Positions 17,040 through 25,557 are shown, counted from the stretch's first letter. The stretch is 64,000 nt of DNA from Ruminococcaceae bacterium OttesenSCG-928-A16 (GCA_030267215.1 JAJDJP010000001.1:62001-126000), one strand, 5' to 3'. Program-made: numbers and translations. Notes: a model not told the origin generated them from the letters alone.

Positions 17040-18011
17040 ATGAAAAAAGTTTTGGCGTTATGTTTGGCCGTGGCCTGCACGGCTTTGGTTTTAGCGGGCT
17101 GCAATACTGGTGGCGCAGGCAGCGCAGGGCAAAAGGTTAAAATTGGGGTTATCCAATTTGTGGCGCACGATGCACTGGACGCTGCTTATAAAGGCTTTGT
17201 AGATGGCCTTGCCGAGGCCGGCTATAAAGAGGGTGAAAATGTCAGCTTCGATTTTCAGAACGCGCAGGGCGAAATTGCCAACTGCAGCAGCATTGCCACC
17301 AAATTGGTAAACGATAAAAACGACCTGATTTTGGCCATTGCTACCCCGGCAGCACAGGCTGTTGCGCAGGCAACGGGCGACGCAAAAAACCTGCCGGTGC
17401 TGGTTACCGCTGTAACCGACCCGCAAGACGCCGGCCTTGTGGCCAGCAACGAGGCCCCGGGCGGCAATGTTACCGGCACTAGCGACCTTGCCCCCGTGGC
17501 AAAACAAATAGAACTGTTAAAGCAACTGGTACCCGAGGCAAAAACCATTGGCTTTTTGTATTCGTCCAGCGAGGCAAACTCGGTGTTTCAGATAGACCTT
17601 GCGCGTGCTGCCGCCGAAGAACTGGGCCTGACTACGCAGGACTTTACGGTGTCCAGCACCAACGAGATGCAGCAGGTGGTGCAATCGATGGTGGGCAAGG
17701 TAGATGCGGTGTATGCCCCTACCGATAACATGATTGCCAGCGGCATGCCGGCCGTGGCTGCCATTGCCAACCAAAATAAGCTGCCAGTTATTGTGGGCGA
17801 GGTTGGCATGGTGCAAAATGGTGCCCTTGCCTCTTATAGCTTAGATTATTATGAACTGGGCAAAATAACCGCTGGGCAAGCTGTTAAAATTTTAAAGGGA
17901 GAAGCCACCCCCGCCACCATGCCTATAGAATACCAAACCGAGTTTAAGCTGGAATTGAACGAGGAAACCGCCCAAACGCTGGGCATTACCATACCGGCAG
18001 ATTTACAATAA
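17040..18011 (+). CDS. ABC transporter substrate-binding lipoprotein, TrpX/ABC_sub_bind family
   Basis: Lipoprotein of 323 residues with lipobox LAGC (Cys21). The mature sequence matches the ABC_sub_bind family: 'KIGVIQFVAHDALDAAYKGF' at the start, 'LAIATPAAQAVAQATGD' and 'PVLVTAVTDPQDAGLV' in the first lobe, and 'VDAVYAPTDNMIASGMPAV' in the second. Family members bind aromatic amino acids (TrpX) or other small ligands. A permease and an ATPase of the matching types follow, after a partial terminator. The tryptophan/tyrosine assignment is by family only; no tryptophan-responsive element is visible. Confidence 0.88.
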   Translation: MKKVLALCLAVACTALVLAGCNTGGAGSAGQKVKIGVIQFVAHDALDAAYKGFVDGLAEAGYKEGENVSFDFQNAQGEIANCSSIATKLVNDKNDLILAIATPAAQAVAQATGDAKNLPVLVTAVTDPQDAGLVASNEAPGGNVTGTSDLAPVAKQIELLKQLVPEAKTIGFLYSSSEANSVFQIDLARAAAEELGLTTQDFTVSSTNEMQQVVQSMVGKVDAVYAPTDNMIASGMPAVAAIANQNKLPVIVGEVGMVQNGALASYSLDYYELGKITAGQAVKILKGEATPATMPIEYQTEFKLELNEETAQTLGITIPADLQ

Positions 18012-18074
18012 AACCGTGCTTTTTGTACTTTGCAAAAAAAGCTATTCCATTCTTGAAAAAGGAGAATGGGGCTT

Positions 18075-18107
18075 GGGGAAGAGGGCCACGACCCTCTTCC
18101 CCATTTT
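18075..18107 (+). terminator. Hairpin between binding-protein and permease genes
   Basis: GGGGAAGAGGG/CCCTCTTCCCC 11-bp stem followed by ATTTTTA. It should terminate most transcripts after the binding-protein gene, leaving the permease and ATPase partly to their own promoter. Confidence 0.85.
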
Positions 18108-18210
18108 TAGATAACCAATATTTTGGCGTAAATATGTATTTTATAAAAACCGCTTTGGAATAACAGCGTTAAAACAAGCGTTTAATTTTTGTGTGGTTTA
18201 CACATAACGC

Positions 18211-18239
18211 TTTACAATGGTAGCAAACCCCTTTATTAT
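18211..18239 (+). promoter_or_regulatory. Candidate promoter for permease-ATPase genes
   Basis: TTTACA (18211-18216), 17 bases, TATTAT (18234-18239), about 80 bases upstream of the permease start and after the hairpin. The 305-bp interval 18012-18316 holds nothing else recognisable. Confidence 0.5.
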
Positions 18240-18316
18240 ACTAACAATGCTAAAGAATAAAATGGATGTTGGGGTGCGCTAAAGGATAGATTTTATGGGA
18301 TGGGAGAGGGAAGCGG

Positions 18317-19231
18317 ATGAGTATATTACTTGCCTTGCAGGTGGCGGCGGCACAAGGCCTTTTGTGGGGTGTTATGACATTGGGTGCCTACATTAGCTAC
18401 AAGATACTGGATTTTCCGGATCTTTCGGTGGATGGCACCTATGCGCTGGGCGGCGCAGTTTGCGCCGTGCTAATTGTGAATGGGTGGAACCCGGTTTTAA
18501 GCATGTTTGTTGCTATGCTGGCCGGCATGCTGGGCGGGCTTGCCACAGCATTGCTGCACACCAAAATGAAAATGACCGGCCTTTTAGCGGGTATTTTGGT
18601 AATGCTGGGGCTGTATTCCATCAACCTGCGCATTATGGGCAAATCCAATACGTCGCTGCTAAACGCAAACACAATAAATGCCCTTTTAAAGCGGGTTATT
18701 CCGGCCAGTAACGAGGTGCTAAGCATTATTTCGGGCGCGGTTATTTGCGCTTTGCTTATTGCGCTGTTGTATTGGTTTTTTGGCACCGAGGTTGGTTGTG
18801 CCCTGCGTGCCAGCGGCAACAACAAAAACATGGCCCGTGCCATGGGCGTAAATACCGACCAAATGGTTGTTCTTGGCCTTGTGCTTTCCAACGGGCTGGT
18901 GGGGCTTTCGGGGGCGCTTTTTGCGCAGTACCAAGGCTTTGCCGATGTTGGCATGGGCACTGGCACCATGGTAATGGGGCTTGCCTCTATTATTATTGGC
19001 GAGGTTATTTTCCGTTTTATGCGGCGCAGCTTTGCGCTGCGTATGCTTTCGGCCGTGTTTGGCACAGTGGTGTACCGTGTAATTATTGGCATTGTGCTGC
19101 AACTGGGCATTATGGACGCAAACGACATGAAATTAGCATCGGCCATTATTGTGGTGCTGGTGTTTGCGCTTTCGATGCTGTTGGATAAGGTGCGGGCAGC
19201 AAAAGGGGGGCAGCAAAATGTTAAACCTTAA
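18317..19231 (+). CDS. ABC transporter permease, BPD_transp_2 (TrpY-like)
   Basis: Integral membrane permease of 304 residues with about eight hydrophobic helices. The start 'AAAQGLLWGVMTLGAYISYK' and the following 'FPDLSVDGTYALGGAV' are the recognised opening of permeases that pair with ABC_sub_bind proteins. A cytoplasmic coupling stretch reads 'GCALRASGNNKNMARAMGVN'. Its last codons overlap the start of the ATPase gene, so the two are translationally coupled. Confidence 0.9.
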   Translation: MSILLALQVAAAQGLLWGVMTLGAYISYKILDFPDLSVDGTYALGGAVCAVLIVNGWNPVLSMFVAMLAGMLGGLATALLHTKMKMTGLLAGILVMLGLYSINLRIMGKSNTSLLNANTINALLKRVIPASNEVLSIISGAVICALLIALLYWFFGTEVGCALRASGNNKNMARAMGVNTDQMVVLGLVLSNGLVGLSGALFAQYQGFADVGMGTGTMVMGLASIIIGEVIFRFMRRSFALRMLSAVFGTVVYRVIIGIVLQLGIMDANDMKLASAIIVVLVFALSMLLDKVRAAKGGQQNVKP

Positions 19232-20012
19232 CAATGTAAGCAAAACTTTTTTGGCCGGCACTGTAAACGAAAAACAAGTGCTGGCAAACCTAAACCTGCA
19301 CATTAAACCCGGCGAATTTGTAACGGTAATTGGTGGCAACGGGGCGGGTAAATCTACCCTGTTAAACCTTGTTGCCGGGGTGTTTCCGGTATCGGCCGGC
19401 AGCATTGTGCTAGATGGCAACGACATTACCCGCATGCCGGAGTTTAAGCGTGCCAAACTGCTGGGGCGGGTGTTTCAAGAGCCTACCATGGGCACCGCGG
19501 GCGATATGATTATTGAAGAAAACCTTGCCATGGCAAAGCGGCGGGGTATGCACCGTGGCCTTAGCTGGGGCATAACCCGGCAAGAGCGTGAATTTTACAG
19601 CACCTATCTTCGGCAGCTGGGTTTAGGGCTAGAGAATCGGCTTTCGGACAAGGTGGGCTTGCTTTCGGGCGGGCAGCGGCAGGCATTAACGCTGCTAATG
19701 GCAACGCTGCAAGAGCCAAAGCTGCTGCTGTTAGACGAACACACCGCTGCGCTAGACCCCAAAACTGCCCGCAAAGTGCTGGAGCTTACCCAAAAAATTG
19801 TGGATGAACACAGCCTTACCACCCTAATGATTACCCATAACATGAAGGACGCCATACGGGTGGGCAACCGCCTAATTATGATGTATGACGGCCAAATTAT
19901 TTACGATGTAGCCGGCGAAGAAAAGAAAAACCTGCACACCGCCGATTTAATGGCCAAGTTTGAAGCCGCCAGCGGCGGCGAGTTTGCCAGCGACCGCATG
20001 ATGCTGGGATAG
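19218..20012 (+). CDS. ABC transporter ATP-binding protein (TrpZ-like)
   Basis: ATPase subunit of about 264 residues. The start is ATG 19218, with AAAAGGGGGG eight bases upstream, inside the end of the permease gene; the track's earlier start lies within the permease. Motifs: Walker A 'GGNGAGKSTLLN', signature 'LLSGGQRQALTLLMA', Walker B 'LLLLDEHTAALD', and switch His in 'TLMITHNMKDAI'. It energises the preceding permease. A terminator follows. Confidence 0.93.
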   Translation: MLNLNNVSKTFLAGTVNEKQVLANLNLHIKPGEFVTVIGGNGAGKSTLLNLVAGVFPVSAGSIVLDGNDITRMPEFKRAKLLGRVFQEPTMGTAGDMIIEENLAMAKRRGMHRGLSWGITRQEREFYSTYLRQLGLGLENRLSDKVGLLSGGQRQALTLLMATLQEPKLLLLDEHTAALDPKTARKVLELTQKIVDEHSLTTLMITHNMKDAIRVGNRLIMMYDGQIIYDVAGEEKKNLHTADLMAKFEAASGGEFASDRMMLG

Positions 20013-20026
20013 TGGAATAGAGCAAT

Positions 20027-20067
20027 AAAACCCTGCCAATGTTGCAACAATTTTTGGCAGGGTTTTT
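20027..20067 (+). terminator. Terminator after the TrpXYZ-like genes
   Basis: AAAACCCTGCCAA/TTGGCAGGGTTTT stem with a loop of about 14 bases and a trailing T run. Confidence 0.85.
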
Positions 20068-20152
20068 GTTTCCATGTTTTGGTGACATAGTTACAGAAAG
20101 AAAAACGAATAGAGAATATACTAAACCAATAGTAACCTATTGGAGGAAAAAC

Positions 20153-20482
20153 ATGTTTAATATATTTAGAAAAAAATATGAAACCAAAGACATTAACACC
20201 GCCGGGCAAGAGCTAGCCGAAAACCCCAACATATTGCTGCTGGATGTGCGCACCCCGGCAGAATACAATGCGGGGCATTTGCCCGGCAGCATCAATTTGC
20301 CGTTGGACGCAATAGAGGGTATTGCGCAGAAATACCCCGACCGTGACCGCCGCATTTTTGCCTATTGCCAAAGTGGGGCACGCAGCGGCGCAGCTTGCAA
20401 TATACTGGCCAAACTTGCCTATACCGATGTAACCAACATTGGTGGTATTATGGCTTGGCAGGGCAAAATAACCACAAAATAA
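20153..20482 (+). CDS. Rhodanese-like domain protein
   Basis: Single-domain rhodanese of 109 residues from ATG 20153, which has TTGGAGGAAAAAC upstream; the 38 extra residues in the track precede this site. Motifs: 'ILLLDVRTPAEYNAGHLPGS' and the active-site loop 'CQSGARS', whose Cys would carry the persulfide. It ends with the common 'IGGIMAWQGKI' segment. The role is probably sulfur transfer or persulfide handling in the cytoplasm. It is a single-gene unit and convergent with the downstream oxidoreductase. Confidence 0.92.
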   Translation: MFNIFRKKYETKDINTAGQELAENPNILLLDVRTPAEYNAGHLPGSINLPLDAIEGIAQKYPDRDRRIFAYCQSGARSGAACNILAKLAYTDVTNIGGIMAWQGKITTK

Positions 20483-20483
20483 T

Positions 20484-20528
20484 TTAGCAAAAACCCCCTT
20501 ACCTAATTGGCAAGGGGGTTTTTGCTAA
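20484..20528. terminator. Bidirectional terminator between convergent genes
   Basis: TTAGCAAAAACCCCCTT/AAGGGGGTTTTTGCTAA, an extended stem with A runs on one side and T runs on the other, between the rhodanese stop and the oxidoreductase stop. Confidence 0.85.
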
Positions 20529-20539
20529 GCGGCAATTTT

Positions 20540-22000
20540 TTAGGGTGCTTTTTCTATATAGTCCAGCATCTGCTGGCGGGTTACACGCTTTATGCCGTCA
20601 CGTTCAATATCGGTGCGGGGGTCAAAGGTGATGTTTGGCTGCTGGGCCATTATGGCGGCGGTGCGGGGGCGGCAAAAAGTGCCCCCGCAAAAACCCATGC
20701 CCGCCCGTATACGGCGTTTTACCGCATCGGCAGTGGTAACCGGTATACCACGGGTTATAGCGTCTTGCAGGGCGGCTTCGGGTATTTGCTCGCACCGGCA
20801 CAGCATGCGGCCGGGGGCACCCTGGGGCAGGTTTAGCAGCGGGGTAAGTTCACTTGCGGGCAAAGTGGCATGCGGGGTATAGGTGGGGCGGCGGTTTGGG
20901 TTAAAGTTTGGTTTTTGGGTTAGCACAAGGCCGTTCTGCTGCAAAATATCCTGCACCATGGCCGCAATAGCAGGCGAAGCCGTTAGCCCCGGAGACTGAA
21001 TGCCAGCCACATTAATAAACCCTTTTACCCGGGTTTCACCAATCACAAAATCATCGGTGCTGCTAACCGGCCGCACCCCGGCAAAACTACGCAAAAACTG
21101 GGTAATATCCAGCGCAGGGGCGGTTTGCAAAGCAGCGGTATAAATGGCATGCAGCCGTGGGGCATGGGTGCCACGGTCGGCACTTTGCTCGTCAATGGCA
21201 TCGGGGCCAATAAGCAGGTTGCCATACACGGTGGGGGTAACCAAAATGCCCTTGCCCATTTTGGTGGGCATTTGGAACAACACGCTATTAACCAGCGCCC
21301 CGCTGCCTTTGCGCAGCAAAATATATTCGCCCGAGCGAGGGTGCACCGTAAAATCATCTACCCCCACCATGGCAGAAACCTGCCCCGATTGCAGCCCGGC
21401 GGCATTTACCACATAACGAGATTTAAAGCTGCGGCCTGTGTTGGTGGTAACGGTAAACCCGTCTATGGTTTTTTCAATGCCGGTAACAGCGGTGCTTAAA
21501 AATAGCTCCAGCCCATTTTGTACAGCGTTTTCGGCCAAAGCAATGGCGTATTCAAACGGCGAGCACACCCCGGCACCTTCGCAGTACAGGGCGTATTTTA
21601 CGGCGGGGTTTATGCCCGGTTCTTTTTCCAGTATCTGGCTGCGGTTTAAAATGGCAAGGTCTGGCAGGCCATTCTGCCTGCCATTTTCTAGCAGGGTTTG
21701 CAGCTTAGGCAGCTGTTCTTCTTCAAACGCCAGCACCATGCTGCCAATGGGCTTAAAACCAAAATTAAGCTGCTGGTTTAAGGCGGCAAACGCAGTGCGC
21801 CCCGGGTAGCAAAGGCGGCCTTTTAAGGTGGTGTGTGCCTCGGCATAGCCGCCGTGCACAATGGCGCTGTTGGCCTTGGTGGCGCCGGTGGCTACATCGG
21901 CGGCCCCTTCTAGCAGGGCAAGTTTTAGGTTATAGCGGCTTAGCTGCCGGGCAATGGCTGTGCCGCACACACCGCCGCCAATAATCAGCACGTCAAACAA
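20540..22000 (-). CDS. FAD-dependent oxidoreductase (DAO/GlpA-like) with C-terminal BFD-like [2Fe-2S] domain
   Basis: About 486 residues from a TTG start at 22000 (MFDVLIIGGG), chosen because AAGGGG precedes it; the track's ATG at 22060 lies in AT-rich DNA without a site. The N-terminal Rossmann motif 'DVLIIGGGVCGTAIARQLS' binds FAD, and 'TGATKANSAIVHGGY' is typical of the GlpA/DAO group. The C-terminus holds four cysteines, 'CRCEQIP' and 'GFCGGTFC', as in BFD-like iron-sulfur domains. Such proteins are annotated as anaerobic glycerol-3-phosphate dehydrogenase-like, or as amino-acid or hydroxyacid oxidoreductases. No glpB or glpF neighbour is seen, so the substrate is open. Confidence 0.88.
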   Translation of the reverse strand: MFDVLIIGGGVCGTAIARQLSRYNLKLALLEGAADVATGATKANSAIVHGGYAEAHTTLKGRLCYPGRTAFAALNQQLNFGFKPIGSMVLAFEEEQLPKLQTLLENGRQNGLPDLAILNRSQILEKEPGINPAVKYALYCEGAGVCSPFEYAIALAENAVQNGLELFLSTAVTGIEKTIDGFTVTTNTGRSFKSRYVVNAAGLQSGQVSAMVGVDDFTVHPRSGEYILLRKGSGALVNSVLFQMPTKMGKGILVTPTVYGNLLIGPDAIDEQSADRGTHAPRLHAIYTAALQTAPALDITQFLRSFAGVRPVSSTDDFVIGETRVKGFINVAGIQSPGLTASPAIAAMVQDILQQNGLVLTQKPNFNPNRRPTYTPHATLPASELTPLLNLPQGAPGRMLCRCEQIPEAALQDAITRGIPVTTADAVKRRIRAGMGFCGGTFCRPRTAAIMAQQPNITFDPRTDIERDGIKRVTRQQMLDYIEKAP

Positions 22001-22249
22001 TTGCTTCACCCCTTGTGTTTGTATTTCCTCTATTTTAGCATTGCGAAGAGAATGAATCAATATAACATAAAATAAAAATATTTATTGTAATTGTTGAAAT
22101 AATCATATATAATATAACAAATACAAAATTTTATTGCTGGGGTGTGGTTGCTTGCTTTGATGACTGAATATATAACACATGACTTTATTTTACAGATTGC
22201 ATGACAGTAGTCGAATCGCGAGTTAGACAACTTAAGGAGGAATACAACT

Positions 22250-22741
22250 ATGTTAAGAAAAATCACATCTGTAATGTTGCTTTTTATTGTATTACTTACA
22301 GCTTTTTCCACTCCAGCTTTTGCGGCAACAACTGATGCCCCAGGACTGGTATCAGAACGTATTGAATCTGACGGTAATGGGAATGAAGTAATAATTCGCG
22401 TATATAAGCTTGATGAAAACGGGAACTTACCAATCCCTCAAACTAGAGCGAGCAGATTATTATATAATAATGGAACTTGGGTATCAACAGGCGGTTATTC
22501 AACACTTGTCTCACGCCAAGCAGTGCAAGGTTTATATAAAGAGGCGGTATCTTGTTACAACGATGGGACTGGTGCGCTGACTTTTTATTGTAATTATGCT
22601 TCGGTATCTGAACAAGCTGTAAGTCCCGGATATGCAGTTCAATTTATCATACAGTGGTCTGGTTCTAGGCCAATGTATGATGTTGGTGTCAAGGCAAATT
22701 GGAGTGCCCACCAGACTTGGATAAGGATATACGCTGGGTAG
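22250..22741 (+). CDS. Small secreted protein of unknown function
   Basis: 163 residues with a clear signal peptide (hydrophobic core 'VMLLFIVLLTAFSTPAFA', cleavage near residue 26), preceded by AAGGAGGAATACAACT. The mature protein of about 137 residues has no membrane helix and is rich in Ser, Tyr, Asn and Trp. Its C-terminal half ('YCNYASVSEQAV' through 'SAHQTWIRIYAG') looks like a compact beta structure. I do not recognise the family. It lies at the start of a clearly AT-richer stretch that continues through the padR pair, which suggests acquisition or a distinct origin. Confidence 0.75.
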   Translation: MLRKITSVMLLFIVLLTAFSTPAFAATTDAPGLVSERIESDGNGNEVIIRVYKLDENGNLPIPQTRASRLLYNNGTWVSTGGYSTLVSRQAVQGLYKEAVSCYNDGTGALTFYCNYASVSEQAVSPGYAVQFIIQWSGSRPMYDVGVKANWSAHQTWIRIYAG

Positions 22742-22817
22742 AAGTGGATTATTTACACATAAGATTTTTATATTAACTTTCAATCTGTAAAATTGGCTAG
22801 TTTGGCGTAATAGATTA

Positions 22818-22846
22818 TTGACAAAAACAATACTTAGGTATACTAT
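22818..22846 (+). promoter_or_regulatory. Promoter of the padR-HAAS pair
   Basis: TTGACA (22818-22823), 17 bases, TACTAT (22841-22846). The -10 box lies near the centre of the large palindrome, so a bound regulator would shut off transcription. Confidence 0.75.
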
Positions 22847-22872
22847 GCATAGTATACCTAAGTATTGTTTTT
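22823..22872. promoter_or_regulatory. Perfect 50-bp palindrome, probable PadR operator (may also terminate)
   Basis: Two 25-base arms are exactly complementary around a central TGCA. The core GTATACTATGCATAGTATAC is the kind of dyad bound by PadR repressors controlling their own promoters. The right arm ends in TTTTT, so in RNA it could also act as a terminator for the upstream secreted-protein gene. Confidence 0.75.
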
Positions 22873-22891
22873 GAAGTTGGAGATTAATAAA

Positions 22892-23233
22892 GTGGAAAGA
22901 TATGAGCAGCAATTTAAAAAAGGCGTGCTGGAGTTGATGATATTGAAGCTAATTTCGGTTGAAAAAACCTATGGGTACGATTTAATTACCAAGCTTAAGC
23001 GAAATAGCAATGGGCTGTTTTGCCTAAAGGAAGGAACGCTGTACCCTCTTTTATATCGTTTAGAGGGAGATGGGCTGATTTGCTCAACCGAAGAAGTCTT
23101 AGCGGGTAGTAACAAGAGAAAAAAGAAATACTATGAAATAACGGAATTGGGCCGTGAAACACTGGATGGCTTAATAGATTACTGGGATAGTTTTTCTGGA
23201 CATGTTAACAAAATATTGCAGTTGGGAGATTAG
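22892..23233 (+). CDS. PadR family transcriptional regulator
   Basis: About 113 residues from GTG 22892 (MERYEQQFKKGV), with TTGGAG upstream; the track's start lies within the palindrome. PadR features: 'GVLELMILKLISVEKTYGYD' in the winged-helix domain, 'EGTLYPLLYRLEGDGLI' as recognition region, and 'KKYYEITELGRETL' in the wing, followed by one C-terminal dimer helix. The gene overlaps closely with the next one (two-base gap). This pairing usually means the PadR protein represses an operon encoding a HAAS-domain membrane protein. Confidence 0.92.
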   Translation: MERYEQQFKKGVLELMILKLISVEKTYGYDLITKLKRNSNGLFCLKEGTLYPLLYRLEGDGLICSTEEVLAGSNKRKKKYYEITELGRETLDGLIDYWDSFSGHVNKILQLGD

Positions 23234-23235
23234 CC

Positions 23236-23961
23236 ATGAAAACTGAATATTATGTGGGCAAAGTGATGAAAAAAATTAGACTGTTGCCGAAGCGAATTAG
23301 GAATAGAATTAAAAGAGATATGGAAAATAGCATAACCGACAGGCTGGAGAATGGGGAAACCCTGCAAAACATTGAAACGGAGATGGGAATTCCATCACAA
23401 ACAGCTTTGGATATCCTTGATGGCTTTCGCCCAGAGTTTAAATGGCGGGTGAGCCTGCTTCGCTATGCCTATATTTTTTGTGCACTGGTTCCCCTTTTAT
23501 ACATTCTGTCTGTTCTAGTCTATGTTTTTACTACACCCAACCCAGGCGGTTTTATTTCGTATACCAAGTTTTTTGCGGAGTTATTTCGCGAGCTTTCAGC
23601 AGTGGCTATGAGGCCAACAATTATAAGGCTTATGGTTAATTTTGTGCTATATTTGTTCATATGTGCTTTCGGATATATATTGTATAGCCAGCAATTGCTA
23701 TTAAAGCGAAATTATATATTGGCAATGTTTTGCTTATCCTTGGTTATTGGCATAACGCTTCATCCATCTGTTTATGGAGTAGACACATCGCATATACTAT
23801 ACAATACGGTGGGCATATCTATATTTGGAAATAGCCCGGTTTTATGGGGGTTGCTACAGCCACAATTTTTTCTTGCAATATACACGGCAATAGCATGCTT
23901 GCTATTTTATATCCGGAAAAGTTCACAGCTTACTACTTTTCAAAACGAGTTTCCAGAGTAA
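23236..23961 (+). CDS. HAAS/DUF1700-type membrane protein, PadR partner
   Basis: 241 residues. The N-terminal about 75 residues ('KRIRNRIKRDMENSITDRLE' through 'QTALDILDGF') form the helical HAAS-like domain found in proteins paired with PadR regulators. Four hydrophobic helices follow, for example 'YIFCALVPLLYILSVLVYVF' and 'FLAIYTAIACLLFYI'. It starts two bases after padR with a GGGAG site, so the pair is one unit. Its role is probably membrane-linked signalling or stress response; nothing in the sequence fixes it. The DNA is AT-rich compared with flanking genes. Confidence 0.8.
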   Translation: MKTEYYVGKVMKKIRLLPKRIRNRIKRDMENSITDRLENGETLQNIETEMGIPSQTALDILDGFRPEFKWRVSLLRYAYIFCALVPLLYILSVLVYVFTTPNPGGFISYTKFFAELFRELSAVAMRPTIIRLMVNFVLYLFICAFGYILYSQQLLLKRNYILAMFCLSLVIGITLHPSVYGVDTSHILYNTVGISIFGNSPVLWGLLQPQFFLAIYTAIACLLFYIRKSSQLTTFQNEFPE

Positions 23962-24000
23962 TTATAAATTGTTTCCGATAAACAGGATAAAATTTTATTT

Positions 24001-24031
24001 ATCATCCATCTTTACGGTGGGTGATTTTTTT
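24001..24031 (+). terminator. Terminator after the padR-HAAS pair
   Basis: ATCATCCA/TGGGTGAT stem with one wobble pair followed by TTTTTTT. Confidence 0.75.
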
Positions 24032-24146
24032 ATATTTTGCCTTTTTATCGCTAATATTGCCAAAAACATTGATTTCATCACTTTAGCAGGGTACAATACA
24101 ACTACATAGCAAGCGCAACCCATTAGCAAGAAAGAAGGGGAGAGAA

Positions 24147-24881
24147 ATGAACAGTTTTTTGCAAATGGCAAACAGCGGCACCATGTACCTAATTGTGGGT
24201 GTGGTAATTTTGTTTGTTACGGTAATGGCAATTGTTTTTATGGTAAAAGCATGGCGCGAAGGCATTAAAATTGGCATGGATAAAAAGAAGATGCGCAAGG
24301 CCATTACGGCCAGTGCCACCTTTACGCTGGTGCCCTCTGTTGGTATTTTAATTGGGGTTATTGCGCTGGCGGGTTCTTTGGGGGTGCCGGTGCCGTGGCT
24401 GCGGCTTTCGGTAATAGGGGCGCTGCACTACGAAACCATGGCCGCCGATGTTGCCGCCAAAGCGGCCGGGCTGCCCGCCCTTGCGGCCGAGTATATGACC
24501 GGGGAAGCCTTTGTTTCTATTATTGCGGTAATGACGGTTGGCATTATTTGGGGCGCTATTTTTTGCATTTTTGGGCTTAAAAAATACCAAAGCAAGGTAT
24601 TAAACAAGGTTGGTAAAAAAGATGACCGCTGGGGCAACATTATGTTTAATGCCATGTTTGTGGGCATGGTGTGCGCCTTTATTGGTGCCGGCTTTGCCGA
24701 TTTGCGCAAAGGCAGCATTACCAGCATTGTTGTAATTGCGGTGGCGGCGGCCTTTATGGCGCTGTTTAGCTGGCTTATCGATAAAAAAGGCCAAAAATGG
24801 CTAGAAAGTTTTTCGCTTTCGTTTGCCATGGTGCTGGGTATGGGGGCATCGGTAGTAATGGGCCTTTTGGGGGTGAAATAG
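24147..24881 (+). CDS. DUF5058 family membrane protein
   Basis: 244-residue polytopic membrane protein. It opens with one helix ('MYLIVGVVILFVTVMAIVFM'), a basic cytoplasmic stretch, and then the conserved 'TFTLVPSVGILIGVIALAGS' and 'GVPVPWLRLSVIGALHYETM' segments that I recognise as DUF5058. About six helices are visible in total. The next gene begins one base after the stop and encodes another membrane protein, so they very likely form a two-subunit complex. An M20 peptidase lies downstream. A peptide or amino-acid transport role is plausible from context but unproven. Confidence 0.82.
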   Translation: MNSFLQMANSGTMYLIVGVVILFVTVMAIVFMVKAWREGIKIGMDKKKMRKAITASATFTLVPSVGILIGVIALAGSLGVPVPWLRLSVIGALHYETMAADVAAKAAGLPALAAEYMTGEAFVSIIAVMTVGIIWGAIFCIFGLKKYQSKVLNKVGKKDDRWGNIMFNAMFVGMVCAFIGAGFADLRKGSITSIVVIAVAAAFMALFSWLIDKKGQKWLESFSLSFAMVLGMGASVVMGLLGVK

Positions 24882-24882
24882 C

Positions 24883-25557
24883 ATGGAGAAAAACAAAATG
24901 ATGGAAAAAAGCTTTGATGACAGCATGCACCGTTATGGCCGCGCGTTTAGTGCGGTTGCCATTGTTTTAATGCTATTGGTACCGGTGTTTGTGGCTTTTT
25001 ATTTTAAAACCACCCCTAATATGCGGGGGCTTTTGGCGGGGCTGGCCAGCATATGCCTTATTTACCTGCCCAGCAGCATTGTAGAGGTTGTAACCTATGC
25101 CCCCATGCTGGGCACCGGCGCTACCTACCTTGCTTTTATTACCGGCAACCTTACCAACCTAAAAATACCCTGCGCCATGAGCGCCCGCGAAATTGTGGGC
25201 ACCGAGTTTGGCACCAAAGAAAACGAAATTGTGTCCACTCTTTCGGTGGCGGTGTCCTCGTTGGTAACCTGTGGTGTGCTGGCCATTGGGGTATTGCTAT
25301 TGGTGCCGCTAACCCCCGTTTTAAGCTCGCCGGTGTTGCAGCCTGCTTTTAGCATGGTGGTGCCGGCGTTGTTTGGGGCACTGGGGTACAAATATTTTTC
25401 TAAAACGCCGCTGGTTGCGGTGGCGCCGTTTGTTAGCATGGTGCTGCTTTGCCTGCTGGTACCAGCCGCGGCAAGCCAGGTGGCGGTGCTGGTGCCGGTT
25501 TCGGCGGTTATCTCTATTGCGGTGGCCCGCTTGTTGTATAAAAAGGGGAAGATATAG
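24883..25557 (+). CDS. Membrane protein partner of DUF5058 protein
   Basis: 224 residues with about six helices. Notable is a re-entrant-looking stretch 'TYAPMLGTGATYLAFITGNL' followed by 'LKIPCAMSAREIVGTEFGTK', which resembles substrate-binding loops of secondary transporters. The start ATG is one base past the preceding stop, with the site inside that gene (GGGGGTGAAATAG), which indicates coupled translation at equal amounts. I do not have a secure family name for it. It is most likely the second half of a two-component permease with the DUF5058 protein. Confidence 0.75.
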   Translation: MEKNKMMEKSFDDSMHRYGRAFSAVAIVLMLLVPVFVAFYFKTTPNMRGLLAGLASICLIYLPSSIVEVVTYAPMLGTGATYLAFITGNLTNLKIPCAMSAREIVGTEFGTKENEIVSTLSVAVSSLVTCGVLAIGVLLLVPLTPVLSSPVLQPAFSMVVPALFGALGYKYFSKTPLVAVAPFVSMVLLCLLVPAAASQVAVLVPVSAVISIAVARLLYKKGKI

